From positions 868,411 to 932,410 of the forward strand of contig NZ_LFIP02000002.1 of the NCBI RefSeq assembly GCF_001189235.2: 64,000 nt of DNA. The letters run 5' to 3'. The first letter of the stretch is position 1. Each line of letters starts with the position of its first letter. The stretch comes from Bradyrhizobium embrapense (lineage in GTDB: Bacteria; Pseudomonadota; Alphaproteobacteria; Rhizobiales; Xanthobacteraceae). The position numbers and the translations under genes are program-made. A model generated the notes under the pieces. It was not told the DNA's origin. It saw nothing but the letters and a program-made list of their open reading frames with translations, and did no database searches. Below are positions 26,515-35,214 of this stretch, one piece after another.

Positions 26515-26627
26515 CAAACGCTCCCTCACACGACCGTCCAGAACCTAGCAGGCCATCGGAACATTTCAAGAACAAAAGCCGCCGACTGGATGGCGGCGGC
26601 TTCCGTTTTGACCGAACTGGTCGGGGA

Positions 26628-27104
26628 TCAGGGCCGGGCGGCCTTGCAGGACGGGTTATAGGCCCAGTTGCGGTCGAGCCCAGCGACGCACCACTCGACG
26701 CCCTGGCTGAGGCCGGCAAAGCCGCCGTCCTCGATGATCGAATAGTGCACCTTGCGGACCTTGCCGTCGCTCAGCATCGCATCGCCCGAGCAATAGCGGC
26801 GCGGAATGTTATCCGACTGCCAGGGACGGAACGCGGTTTCGTGAATCCGGTTGTAGCCGGTGATCACGAGCGGCGAATTCCAGAAGGTGGCTTCCTTTTC
26901 GTGGAATTGCGAGCTGATAACCGGCAGTGCCCTCTCGCACGGGGCCACATTGCCGTCATAGCGCGGGCCGGACAGCCAGAAATTCAGCTCGAACGGATTG
27001 GCGGCCTGAGCCGTACCCCCGAACGCCAGAAGGCCGACCACGAGCGCGGCGCCGAGGCCGAGCGTATGGCTGAGTTTATTGGGGGAGTTGAACAGGTTGC
27101 GCAT
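26628..27104 (-). CDS. Exported protein, unknown function
   Basis: 158 residues from the ATG at 27102-27104. A signal peptide (LGLGAALVVGLLAFGGTAQAA) is followed by NPFELNFWLSGPRYDG. Three cysteines in the mature part (APCERALP, RRYCSGDAM, VEWCVAG) plus PSCKA near the end suggest two disulfides. I recognise no domain; it resembles conserved exported proteins restricted to Bradyrhizobium relatives. Upstream in-frame codons to 27374 read through the divergent small gene and were not used. Confidence 0.75.
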   Translation of the reverse strand: MRNLFNSPNKLSHTLGLGAALVVGLLAFGGTAQAANPFELNFWLSGPRYDGNVAPCERALPVISSQFHEKEATFWNSPLVITGYNRIHETAFRPWQSDNIPRRYCSGDAMLSDGKVRKVHYSIIEDGGFAGLSQGVEWCVAGLDRNWAYNPSCKAARP

Positions 27105-27270
27105 GGGAATCCACCCGATGATCCGATGCCGCGGACGGTGCCGTGAAGCCCCGGCAAGGTCAAGTGCAGCGCGGCAACACCTGCCGAGAAGTCCACCGCC
27201 GGTAGCCCGCTCGTTCTTTTCATGCTCGCCGGCGCACTCTATGTTGGTCGCAAGCGAAATGGAGTCTGCG

Positions 27271-27570
27271 ATGCGAAGGAAATTGGCCGCGTGCCTGGTT
27301 GCCGTTAGCGGGATGCTGGCCGTTGGTCCGGCGCAAGCCGACTGGATGCAGCCGGTGCCGCCGTTCAAGGGCAATGATACCGGCGGTATTATCGCCTATA
27401 CGCTGGCGGCCCAGACCGACGCGCGGCAGCTCGCCGTCGACCACTGCGCCTCCTACGGCAAGGTGGTCAAGTTCCTTGGGGTGCAGCGCTACCCGGGCGG
27501 CTACATCTCCTTCGCCTGCCGCTGGGTGCCCTATGGTTCGGCCGAGAGGCCGGTGCGCACGCTGTACTGA
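27271..27570 (+). CDS. Small exported protein, unknown function
   Basis: 99 residues from the ATG at 27271 with GGAG six bases upstream; an in-frame ATG at 27259 is a less likely alternative. A signal peptide (KLAACLVAVSGMLAVGPAQA) is followed by a short domain with GGIIAYTL, HCASYGKVVKFLGV and GGYISFACRWVPYG; its two cysteines could form one disulfide. No family recognised. It is followed 43 bases later by a DUF3617 gene in the same direction, and is divergent from another exported protein. Confidence 0.72.
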   Translation: MRRKLAACLVAVSGMLAVGPAQADWMQPVPPFKGNDTGGIIAYTLAAQTDARQLAVDHCASYGKVVKFLGVQRYPGGYISFACRWVPYGSAERPVRTLY

Positions 27571-27613
27571 GCGCGCTCCAGATCCTCCAAACGTTCAGCC
27601 GGGAGCTCACCGC

Positions 27614-28144
27614 ATGACCCGACAGCTTGCCTTGCTTGGTTCTGCTGTTTGCGTTGTCCTGTCCACCGGTGCCGCGAGCGCCGTCGACCTGCCGATCCGC
27701 AAGGCCGGTCTGTGGGAGATGAAAATGGTGCGCACCGGCGGGCCGATGCCGGAAATCACCATGCAGCACTGCACTGACGAGACCACCGACAAGGAGATGA
27801 GCGCGGCGGCCTCGCCGATGGCCAAGGAAGTCTGCTCCAAGCAAGACATCCAGAAGACCGCGACCGGCTATGTCAGCGACAGCGTGTGCAGCGTCGCCGG
27901 CATGTCGATGCAGAGCCATGCCGAGATCGTCGGCGATTTCAATTCCGCCTACACCGTCAAGAGCACCTCGCACGCGCAAGGCGGCGCGGCCGGCTCACGC
28001 GACACCACGATGACCATCGAGGCGAAATGGCTCGGCGCCTGCAAGGGCGACCAGAAGCCGGGTGACATCATCATGCCGGGCGGCATGAAGATGAACGTCA
28101 AGGACATGGAAAAGCTGAAGGGCCTCCTGCCTAAACAGAAGTAG
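27614..28144 (+). CDS. DUF3617 family exported protein
   Basis: 176 residues from the ATG at 27614 with GGGAG eight bases before it. A signal peptide ends at GAASAVDLP. The mature start (PIRKAGLWEMKMVRTGG...MQHCTDETTDK) is the DUF3617 signature: a GLWE motif followed by a conserved Cys that pairs with the Cys in KEVCSKQD. Function of the family is unknown; it is common in proteobacterial periplasms. Closely follows the small exported gene, so the two may share a transcript. Confidence 0.85.
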   Translation: MTRQLALLGSAVCVVLSTGAASAVDLPIRKAGLWEMKMVRTGGPMPEITMQHCTDETTDKEMSAAASPMAKEVCSKQDIQKTATGYVSDSVCSVAGMSMQSHAEIVGDFNSAYTVKSTSHAQGGAAGSRDTTMTIEAKWLGACKGDQKPGDIIMPGGMKMNVKDMEKLKGLLPKQK

Positions 28145-28356
28145 CGCGCGGCGCTCAACTAACTGAAAGCGATGTTCGCTTCGTCATGGCCGGGCTTGTC
28201 CCGGCCATTTGCGTTTCTGCCGTGATCAGGGCAAAGACGGCGATGTCCCGCGCCGGCTGCGCCAAGAAGGCTACGCCGGGCTCGCAGCTCTGCTGCGATG
28301 CTGGCCGGCCCTCGCCTTCAATCGACTCCCAAGCAAGGCATCAGGTGTTGGGCGCC

Positions 28357-28392
28357 GTCGTGCGCAATGCACGACAGCATTGCTGCACGACA
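28357..28392. promoter_or_regulatory. Inverted and direct GTCGTGC/GCACGAC sites
   Basis: GTCGTGC (28357-28363) pairs with GCACGAC (28369-28375) across GCAAT; GCACGACA is repeated directly 16 bases on (28385-28392). A further GTCGTGC is at 28542-28548. A binding array for a regulator of the downstream receptor gene is possible; no known iron box was recognised. Confidence 0.4.
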
Positions 28393-28501
28393 TCGACATC
28401 GTTGAATGATCGCTGCTTGCCTCGCGCTCAACACTCTCTGAGAGACCGAGTGCACGCATCGCATTCCTCGCGCGGCAAGCTAGCTGCGACAACATGTCTT
28501 T

Positions 28502-28551
28502 TTGAATCACTCCAGTGTTGCGCATCTTGAATCGTTCCAGTGTCGTGCATC
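28502..28551 (+). repeat. Tandem 25-bp repeat (two copies)
   Basis: TTGAATCACTCCAGTGTTGC... (28502-28526) is followed without gap by a copy (28527-28551) matching at 21 of 25 positions, all four differences being transitions. Located about 140-190 bases before the receptor start. Confidence 0.7.
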
Positions 28552-28691
28552 GCGCGCTTCAATGGATTCTATTTTGCGCGTGTGGAATTCCGCGCAGCCC
28601 GCCGATAGAAGTCCGCCCCAATCGATGTCCGCTCAATGAGGAAGACGCGGCTCGATCAAGATCGGCCTTGCGGAAGTGTGGGGATTGCTTG

Positions 28692-30998
28692 GTGGGAATG
28701 GCTTCGTCGCGGAGCAAGCGCAGCTTGCTTGCATCAACGGCTGCGATCAATGCAGCGCTTCTCGGTTCGGTCATGCTGGTGCCGATGGGTGCCGACCTCG
28801 CCAGCGCGCAAGCGCAAACCAGTTCTCCGCAGAGCAACGTCAGCGTGCTTCCCGCGGTGACGGTGGATGAACCCGACGCTGCAAGGAAGCGGAGTGCCGC
28901 CGCTGCAAGCCGGAGCGCGAGATCTTCGCGCACCACGGTGGCGAGCCGGCGCCGTGCTGCCGCGGCGCCGGCCCAGACCCAGGCGCCGCGCTCGCAAGGC
29001 GCCGCCGGCACGATCGGGACGACGACCGGTTACGTTGCGACCGGCAGCCCGGCCGGCACCAAGACCAACACGGCGTTGATCGAGACGCCGCAGTCGCTGT
29101 CGGTCGTCACGCAGAAGGAGCTCAGGGATCGCAACGTTCAGACGCTCAAGGACGCCGTCAATTACACGCCCGGCGTCACGACCTCGGCGTTCGGCTATGA
29201 CCCCCGGTTCGACAGTTTCTACATCCGCGGCTTCGATGCGACCTATACCGGGATTTATCGCGACGGCCTGCGCCAGGGCGGCGGCAATTTCGCCATTCCC
29301 AAGATCGAACCTTATGGCCTCGACAGCGTGTCGATCCTCCGTGGCCCAGCCTCGGGCCTCTATGGTCTCGGCTCTCCGGGCGGCATCGTTGATGTCACCA
29401 CCAAGCGGCCGCCGTTGACACCGTTCGGCGAGGTGCAGCTGCAGGCCGGCAATTATGATCGTTACCAGGGCAGCTTCGACATCGGTGGTCCGGTGCCCGG
29501 CAGCGACCAGCTGTATTACCGCCTGACGGGTCTGCTCCGTGACGCCAAGACCTGGTATCCCGGCAACGACGACGATCGCGCCTATATCGCGCCTGCGCTG
29601 ACCTGGCGGCCGGACGTCGATACGTCCTTCACCATCCTCAGCGAATATCAAAAGAGCCGGACCGCCGCGAGCATCGGCAACTTCCGCATGCCCGACGGAC
29701 AATTGACAAACATCTACTCGAACGATCCGGCCTTCAGCGCCATGGATCAGAAGCAGTATCGTATCGGTTACGCGTTCGAGCGCAATGTCGACGACGTCTG
29801 GACGGTGCGGCAGAACTTCCGCTTCTACCAAGTCGACACCGACGCGAAATACACCCAGATCGACTCTATCGACAGCAGCACCAATCTCGCGTCGCGCTCC
29901 GCATGGCGGATCCTGGATAGCTTCAATACGGTGACGCTCGACAATCAGGCCGAGGCCAAGTTCACGCTCGGCGCGATCAAGAACACGGTGTTGTTCGGCG
30001 TCGATTACGGGCACTCCAACTACAACGACAAGATCGGCTACGGGGCGGCTCCCGATCTCAACCTCCTGACGATGAATTACGGTGCCCAGGCGATCGCGAC
30101 ACCGGCATTCTCGATCTTCAACAAGCAGTCGACCGACGAGGTCGGGGTCTATGCGCAGGAGCAGGCCAGGCTCGGCGGCTTCATTCTGACGCTCAATGGC
30201 CGCCAGAGCTGGGTCTCGCAGACGACGACCGCGGGTCTCGATGGCGTGCCGTCAACGCAGAAGGCGACTGCCTTCACGGGCCGCGCGGGCCTCAGTTACG
30301 TGTTCGACAGCGGCATTGCGCCCTATATCAGCTACGCCACTTCATTCGCCCCGCAGGTCGGCGTCGACGCATCGGGATCGCCGTTCAGGCCGACCACCGG
30401 CGAGCAGAAGGAAATCGGCATCAAGTACCAGATGCCGCAGCTTCCGGTGCTGCTGACCGCCGCGGTGTTCGACATCACGCAGGACAATGTGCTGCGTACC
30501 GATCCCAGCAACATGGCGTTCCAGGCCGCAACGGGGCAGGTCGAATCGAAGGGCGTCGAGCTCGAGGCGAAGCTCGCGCTCGAGCAGGGGTTTGACCTCA
30601 CCGCGGCCTACACCCACCTCAACGTCGTGATCACGCGGGGCAATCCCGACACCACCGGCAACGAGCTCTCCGGCATTCCGAGGAATTCCTTCGCCGCCTT
30701 CGGCAAATACACCTTCCAGTCCGGCGTCCCGGTCGAAGGGCTCGGGCTTGGTCTCGGTGTCCGTTACATCGGGGCCAACTTCGGCAACGACCAGAACACG
30801 TTCCAGAATGCAGCGAGAACGTTGTTCGATGCCGTGATCGACTACGATCTCGGCAAGCTCGACAGACGCTTGCTCGGCGTCACCGCGCGCTTGAACGCTA
30901 CCAATCTGTTCGACACGCGCTACCAGACCTGCCAGTCCGGCTACTGCTACGCCGGCGAACGGCGTCAGGTGATCGGCACCCTGTCTTACCGCTGGTAG
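28692..30998 (+). CDS. TonB-dependent siderophore receptor
   Basis: About 768 residues from the GTG at 28692 (GGGGA seven bases upstream); an ATG two codons later is equally possible. A signal peptide ends near LASAQAQ, followed by a low-complexity Ala/Arg/Ser linker, then the TonB box/plug region (IETPQSLSVVTQKELRDRNVQTLKDAVNYTPGV) and plug signature ILRGPASGLYGLGSPGGIVDVTTKRP. The 22-strand barrel ends in FDTRYQTCQSGYCYAGERRQVIGTLSYRW with terminal aromatic. FhuA/FpvA type (ferric siderophore, hydroxamate likely but unproven). The short C-x4-C in the last periplasmic turn is common in ferrichrome receptors. Confidence 0.93.
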   Translation: MGMASSRSKRSLLASTAAINAALLGSVMLVPMGADLASAQAQTSSPQSNVSVLPAVTVDEPDAARKRSAAAASRSARSSRTTVASRRRAAAAPAQTQAPRSQGAAGTIGTTTGYVATGSPAGTKTNTALIETPQSLSVVTQKELRDRNVQTLKDAVNYTPGVTTSAFGYDPRFDSFYIRGFDATYTGIYRDGLRQGGGNFAIPKIEPYGLDSVSILRGPASGLYGLGSPGGIVDVTTKRPPLTPFGEVQLQAGNYDRYQGSFDIGGPVPGSDQLYYRLTGLLRDAKTWYPGNDDDRAYIAPALTWRPDVDTSFTILSEYQKSRTAASIGNFRMPDGQLTNIYSNDPAFSAMDQKQYRIGYAFERNVDDVWTVRQNFRFYQVDTDAKYTQIDSIDSSTNLASRSAWRILDSFNTVTLDNQAEAKFTLGAIKNTVLFGVDYGHSNYNDKIGYGAAPDLNLLTMNYGAQAIATPAFSIFNKQSTDEVGVYAQEQARLGGFILTLNGRQSWVSQTTTAGLDGVPSTQKATAFTGRAGLSYVFDSGIAPYISYATSFAPQVGVDASGSPFRPTTGEQKEIGIKYQMPQLPVLLTAAVFDITQDNVLRTDPSNMAFQAATGQVESKGVELEAKLALEQGFDLTAAYTHLNVVITRGNPDTTGNELSGIPRNSFAAFGKYTFQSGVPVEGLGLGLGVRYIGANFGNDQNTFQNAARTLFDAVIDYDLGKLDRRLLGVTARLNATNLFDTRYQTCQSGYCYAGERRQVIGTLSYRW

Positions 30999-32384
30999 CT
31001 ACACTGGAATCCGCACCGCGGCGCGCAGGCCGCCCATCGGGCTTTCGCCGAGCGTGATGTCGCCGCCGTGCGAGCGGGCGATGTCGCGGGCGATCGCAAG
31101 TCCGAGGCCGCTGCCGCCCTCGTCCTGGTTGCGCGCATCGTCGAGCCGCAGGAAGGGCTTGAACACTTCCTCGCGCATGGCGGCGGGAATGCCGGGCCCG
31201 TCGTCGTCGACGGTGATGTTGAGATAGCGATGGTCGCGCTGGCCGGTAATCGAGATCGTGTTGGCGTGGCGCGCCGCGTTGGAAACGAGGTTGGCGAGGC
31301 AGCGCTTGAACGAGGCCGGTTTCACCGTGACCACGGGCAGGCCGTGGAACGCGACGGTTGCGGTGTGGCCGTGACGTTCGGCGTCGCTGCGCAATTCCTC
31401 CAGCGCCATCGCCATGTCGGTCGGCTGCGCGACCTCGCCGGAATCGCCGCGCGCGAAGGCGAGGTAGTCCTCCAGCATCATCGACATCTCGTCGACGTCC
31501 TTGCGCATTGCGTCGATCTCGGGGCCTTCGCCGATCAGGGCGAGTTCGAGCTTGAAGCGGGTCAGGATGGTGCGCAGATCGTGCGAGACGCCGGCGAGCA
31601 TCGCGGTGCGCTGCTCGATCGAACGCTCGACGCGCGCCTTCATCTCGATGAAGGCCTGCGCCGCGCGCCGCACCTCGCGCGCGCCGCGCGGCCGGAAGTT
31701 CGGCGCCTCTCTTCCCTTGCCGAAGCTTTCGGCGGCGTCGGCGAGCCGCAGGATCGGCTTGATCTGGTTGCGCAGGAACAGCACGGCGACGATCAAGAGG
31801 ATCGACGAGGTGCCGACCATCCAGAAGATGAAGATCTCCGAATTGGAGGCGTAGGCGGCGCTGCGCTGGGCGAAGATCCGCATCACGGAATCGTCGAGCT
31901 GGACACGAATCTCGACCAGATTGGACTTGCCGACGGTGTCGATCCAGAACGGGCGGCTGATCTGGCGGCCGAGCTGCACCGAGAGGGTCTGGTCGAGCAG
32001 CGAGAAGAACGGCTTCGGCCCCGGCGGCGGCATGTCGCCGGCGGGGAGGAAGTCGACCACCAGCTGCAGCTTCTGGGCGATGCCGCGCAGCTGCGCGCGG
32101 TCCTTGTCCTGCGGATAGATCTTGTAGACGTCGATCAGCGCGGCGATGTCGGAGACCACCGCGGCCGACAGGCGGCGCGTCACCGTGTTCCAGTGCCGCT
32201 CCATGAACACGAACGCAACCACGGTCTGCAGGATCACCATCGGCACGATCATGATCAGCAGCGCGCGGGCATAGAGGCCGGTCGGCATCCAGCTCTTGAA
32301 CGCATTGCCCATCCAGCCATTGGCCTTCGAGACGCGCTGCGAAGCGTTCTTGATCAGGGTCAGGCCGGTATCGAGCGTGCTCAT
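30999..32384 (-). CDS. Membrane sensor histidine kinase (EnvZ-like)
   Basis: 461 residues. Two membrane segments (about 40-60 and 185-204) enclose a periplasmic sensor domain of about 120 residues; a HAMP domain follows. The phospho-acceptor is His268 in VSHDLRTILTRF, then the N box (SNAARHANTI), G1 (DDGPGIP) and G2 (GSGLGLAIA). Transcribed after the OmpR-type response regulator, nine bases downstream of its stop, so the two are cognate partners. The signal is unknown. Confidence 0.94.
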   Translation of the reverse strand: MSTLDTGLTLIKNASQRVSKANGWMGNAFKSWMPTGLYARALLIMIVPMVILQTVVAFVFMERHWNTVTRRLSAAVVSDIAALIDVYKIYPQDKDRAQLRGIAQKLQLVVDFLPAGDMPPPGPKPFFSLLDQTLSVQLGRQISRPFWIDTVGKSNLVEIRVQLDDSVMRIFAQRSAAYASNSEIFIFWMVGTSSILLIVAVLFLRNQIKPILRLADAAESFGKGREAPNFRPRGAREVRRAAQAFIEMKARVERSIEQRTAMLAGVSHDLRTILTRFKLELALIGEGPEIDAMRKDVDEMSMMLEDYLAFARGDSGEVAQPTDMAMALEELRSDAERHGHTATVAFHGLPVVTVKPASFKRCLANLVSNAARHANTISITGQRDHRYLNITVDDDGPGIPAAMREEVFKPFLRLDDARNQDEGGSGLGLAIARDIARSHGGDITLGESPMGGLRAAVRIPV

Positions 32385-32393
32385 GGCTGGATC

Positions 32394-33122
32394 TTACGGC
32401 GAGGCGACCAGGCGATAGCCGATGCCGCGGACCGCCTGCAGGAACAGCGGATTGGCGGGATCGTGCTCGATCTTGCGGCGCAGGCGGTTGATCTGGACGT
32501 CGACCGCACGCTCATTGACGGTGCCGCCAGAGGTCAATTCGCCGCGCGGCACGGTCTCGCCGGGGGCGCTGGCGAGGATGCGCAGCATCTCGCGCTCGCG
32601 GTCGGTGAGATGGATGATCTCCTCGCCCTGGCGCAGCTCGCTGCGCTCGATGTGGAAGATATAGGGGCCGAACGCGATCTGCTCGACGACGCTGACTTGC
32701 GGCGGCGCGGTGCGCTTGAGGATATTGCCGATCCGCAGCACCAGCTCGCGCGGCTCGAACGGCTTGGCGACATAGTCGTCGGCGCCGATCTGCAGGCCCT
32801 CGATGCGGGCTTCCGCCTCGTGGCGGGCGGTCAGCATGATGATCGGCACCGTCGAGGAGGTGCGGATGAAGCGGGCGAGGTCGAAGCCGTTTTCGCCGGG
32901 CATCATCACGTCGAGGATGAGCAGGTCGAAATGCAGCCCGAGCAGCTTGGCGCGCGCGTCGGTGGCGCTCATGGCGGTGGTGACGCGATAACCCTCGCCG
33001 GAGAGAAAGCGCGACAACAGGTCGCGAATGCGCCGGTCGTCGTCGACCAGCAGAAGATGCGGCGCATCGTCGGCCGGCTCGACCGGCGTGCGCATCAGGG
33101 TTGCAGCCTGCACCAGGTTCAC
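32394..33122 (-). CDS. OmpR-family response regulator (PetR-like)
   Basis: 242 residues. Receiver domain with DDD at 27-29, phosphorylation site Asp71 (LLILDVMMPG) and KPF; then a winged-helix DNA-binding domain (LTDREREMLRILASAPGETVPR...VDVQINRLRRKIE). A MarR-family gene overlaps its start by four bases and the kinase follows. The MarR/OmpR pairing recalls the PetP/PetR pair of Rhodobacter, but the cytochrome bc1 genes are not adjacent here, so that name is only a suggestion. Confidence 0.93.
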   Translation of the reverse strand: MNLVQAATLMRTPVEPADDAPHLLLVDDDRRIRDLLSRFLSGEGYRVTTAMSATDARAKLLGLHFDLLILDVMMPGENGFDLARFIRTSSTVPIIMLTARHEAEARIEGLQIGADDYVAKPFEPRELVLRIGNILKRTAPPQVSVVEQIAFGPYIFHIERSELRQGEEIIHLTDREREMLRILASAPGETVPRGELTSGGTVNERAVDVQINRLRRKIEHDPANPLFLQAVRGIGYRLVASP

Positions 33123-33667
33123 TCCCTTGTTTTTCTGCCGCCGCCGAAGATCGCTTCGAGCACCTTGTCGGGTTCGTCGCGGTCGATCATCGCGCGGAGG
33201 AATTGGCGAACCGTCTCGACGCCGGCCGGATCGATGCCGGCGACGGCGCGATTGATGCGGTCGGTCTGCAACCCTGCGAGCTTGGCGACCAGCGCCTCGC
33301 CCTTCGGCGTCGCGTAGAGCAGGCGCTGCCGGCGGTCGTTGTTGCCGGTCTTCTGCACGATGTAGCCTTCATCCAGCAGCTGCTTGAGCACGCGTCCGAG
33401 CGATTGCTTGGTGATGCGCAGGACGTCGAGCAGGTCGGCGACCTTGAGGCCGGGATAGCGGGTGACGAAGTGGATGACGCGGTGGTGGGCGCGGCCGAAA
33501 CCGAACGCCTCCAATTCCTGGTCGGCGTCGCCGACAAAGTCGCGGTAGGCGAAGAACAAGAGCTCGATGATGTCCCAGCGCAGGTCGCGGCCGCCCGCCA
33601 CAGGAGCGTGGTCATCTCCCTGCGAATCGGGCTTGGCAGCCATGCCTGAGAAATTTATGTCAGTCAT
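33119..33667 (-). CDS. MarR-family regulator (PetP-like)
   Basis: About 182 residues from the ATG at 33665-33667; an ATG at 33643 (MAAKPDSQG) is also possible and no start has a strong ribosome-binding site. The winged helix is seen in LKVADLLDVLRITKQSLGRVLKQLLDEGYIVQ with the wing NDRRQRLLYATPKGEAL. It overlaps the response-regulator gene (ATGA), so the three genes form one operon. Ligand and targets unknown. A perfect palindrome lies 43 bases upstream (33710-33733). Confidence 0.88.
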   Translation of the reverse strand: MTDINFSGMAAKPDSQGDDHAPVAGGRDLRWDIIELLFFAYRDFVGDADQELEAFGFGRAHHRVIHFVTRYPGLKVADLLDVLRITKQSLGRVLKQLLDEGYIVQKTGNNDRRQRLLYATPKGEALVAKLAGLQTDRINRAVAGIDPAGVETVRQFLRAMIDRDEPDKVLEAIFGGGRKTRE

Positions 33668-33709
33668 ATTGACGTATCTTGGGTTCAATGTTACAAAACT
33701 GCCGGTCGC

Positions 33710-33733
33710 GACGAAACATTAGATCGTTTCGTC
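33710..33733. promoter_or_regulatory. Candidate operator between marR and ilvE
   Basis: GACGAAAC-ATTAGATC-GTTTCGTC is a perfect 8-bp inverted repeat with an 8-base spacer, in the 330-base region between the divergent MarR operon and ilvE. A smaller palindrome GTCA-TAT-TGAC (33663-33673) overlaps the MarR start. Either could serve autoregulation. Confidence 0.45.
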
Positions 33734-33997
33734 CCCGACAGCGTTTGAGGCGGCCTGAAAGAGCCTGTATGGCGGTTTGGGCCGCAAATTGGACTACCGT
33801 GCGATTGTCGAGCGGCATTTCGGCAAACATACTGGACTTCAGCACTCCGCAAAAGCATGTCTAACCGGCATGTTGGCGATGGAAACCGGCCGCCTTGCCG
33901 GCGGTGGTGAAGTTCGGACCAGCCGAGCCTGATGGCTCCGGGGGAAACAGGCCGTCGCCCGGTATGGCGCCGGTTCCGACAGCGGAAAGCAAGAAAA

Positions 33998-35077
33998 ATG
34001 ACTTTGAAATTCGACATCCATCCTTCGCCGAATCCGACGTCCGACAAGGATCGCGCGGCGAAGCTCGTGGACCCGGGCTTCGGCCGCGTCTTCACCGACC
34101 ACATGGCGATCGTCCGCTACAGCCAGGGCAAGGGCTGGCACAGCGCCCGCGTCGAGGCCCGCGCGAATTTCCCGCTCGATCCGGCAGGCGCGGTGCTGCA
34201 CTACGCCCAGGAGATTTTCGAAGGTCTCAAGGCCTACCGGCGCGACGATGGCGGCGTGAACCTGTTTCGTCCCGACGCCAATGCCCGCCGCTTCCATGAT
34301 TCGGCCGAGCGCATGGCGATGGCGCCGCTTCCCGAGGATTTGTTCATCGAGGCGGTCGAGCAGCTGGTGCGGATCGACCGCGCCTGGATCCCGGGTGGCG
34401 AGGGCAGCCTCTATCTGCGGCCGTTCATGATCGCGAGCGAGGTCTTCCTCGGCGTCAAGCCGTCGGCGGAATACATCTTCTCGGTCATCGCATCGCCGGT
34501 CGGCTCCTACTTCAAGGGCGGTCCCGCGCCGGTCTCGATCTGGGTGTCGGAGAATTACACGCGCGCCGCGATCGGCGGCACCGGCGCCGTCAAGTGCGGC
34601 GGCAACTACGCCGCAAGCCTGCGCGCGCAGGCGGAAGCGATCGAGCGCGGCTGCGATCAGGTCGTGTTCCTCGACGCGGTCGAGCGCCGCTACATCGAAG
34701 AGCTCGGCGGCATGAACATCTTCTTCGCCTTCGACGACGGCTCGCTGCTGACGCCGCCGCTCGGTACCATCCTGCCCGGCATCACCCGCGACTCGATCAT
34801 CGCGCTTGCCAAGGATGCAGGCACCCGCGTGCGCGAGGAGCCCTACACGATCCAGCAGTGGCGCGCCGATGCCGCCAGCGGCAAGCTGAAAGAGGCCTTC
34901 GCCTGCGGCACCGCGGCCGTCATCTCGCCGATCGGCAAGGTGTGCTCGGCGAGCGGCGACTTCCAGATCAGCGGCGGCGTGGCCGGGCCGGTCGCAATGG
35001 GCCTGCGCAAGAAGCTGGTCGACATCCAGTACGGTCGCACCAACGACCCGCATAACTGGATCAGGAACGTGGCGTAA
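33998..35077 (+). CDS. ilvE: Branched-chain amino-acid aminotransferase
   Basis: 359 residues from the ATG at 33998. PLP enzyme of fold type IV making Val, Leu and Ile. The PLP lysine is in GAVKCGGNYAASL and the conserved EELGGMNIFF (Glu, phosphate side) and AFACGTAAVISPIG segments are present. Length fits the longer class (about 355-365) shared by alphaproteobacteria and eukaryotic BCAT. An upstream in-frame codon at 33932 lacks support. A short GCCCCGC-type hairpin (35096-35126) follows before hisS. Confidence 0.95.
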   Translation: MTLKFDIHPSPNPTSDKDRAAKLVDPGFGRVFTDHMAIVRYSQGKGWHSARVEARANFPLDPAGAVLHYAQEIFEGLKAYRRDDGGVNLFRPDANARRFHDSAERMAMAPLPEDLFIEAVEQLVRIDRAWIPGGEGSLYLRPFMIASEVFLGVKPSAEYIFSVIASPVGSYFKGGPAPVSIWVSENYTRAAIGGTGAVKCGGNYAASLRAQAEAIERGCDQVVFLDAVERRYIEELGGMNIFFAFDDGSLLTPPLGTILPGITRDSIIALAKDAGTRVREEPYTIQQWRADAASGKLKEAFACGTAAVISPIGKVCSASGDFQISGGVAGPVAMGLRKKLVDIQYGRTNDPHNWIRNVA

Positions 35078-35095
35078 GGTCGGCACCCTCTTTCG

Positions 35096-35126
35096 CTCCC
35101 TCGCCCCGCTCTTGCGGGGAGAGGGG
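35096..35126. repeat. Short CCCTC/GAGGG hairpin repeat
   Basis: CCTCGCCCCGC-TCTT-GCGGGGAGAGG forms a near-perfect hairpin between ilvE and hisS, related to the CCTCTCCCC arms of the repeats at 1508, 5846 and 13546. No T-run follows. Confidence 0.55.
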
Positions 35127-35214
35127 CCGGGCCGCTTGCCGCCCGCGGCGTTGACTGGTAACTCGGCGTCACCTTTGTAAGCTGTCACAGCCTACAAACC
35201 TTGCAGCGCATGAC

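Larger units (their letters stand above)
28145..28691. other. 547-base intergenic region before the siderophore receptor
   Basis: It contains a dispersed palindrome (ATGGCCGGG/CCCGGCCAT, 28186-28208), several GTCGTGC/GCACGAC half-sites and a tandem 25-bp repeat described separately. In-frame codons upstream of the receptor start exist but read through these elements. No convincing gene is present. Confidence 0.6.

Noticed and set aside
28145..28691. Iron box (Fur, Irr/ICE or RirA type) before the siderophore receptor
   Set aside because: No sequence close to the known consensus boxes was found; only the unknown half-sites and tandem repeat are visible.
31068..33317. 749-codon plus-strand open frame opposite the kinase/response-regulator operon
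   Set aside because: Covers three oppositely oriented genes with clear domains; product is a typical antisense shadow.
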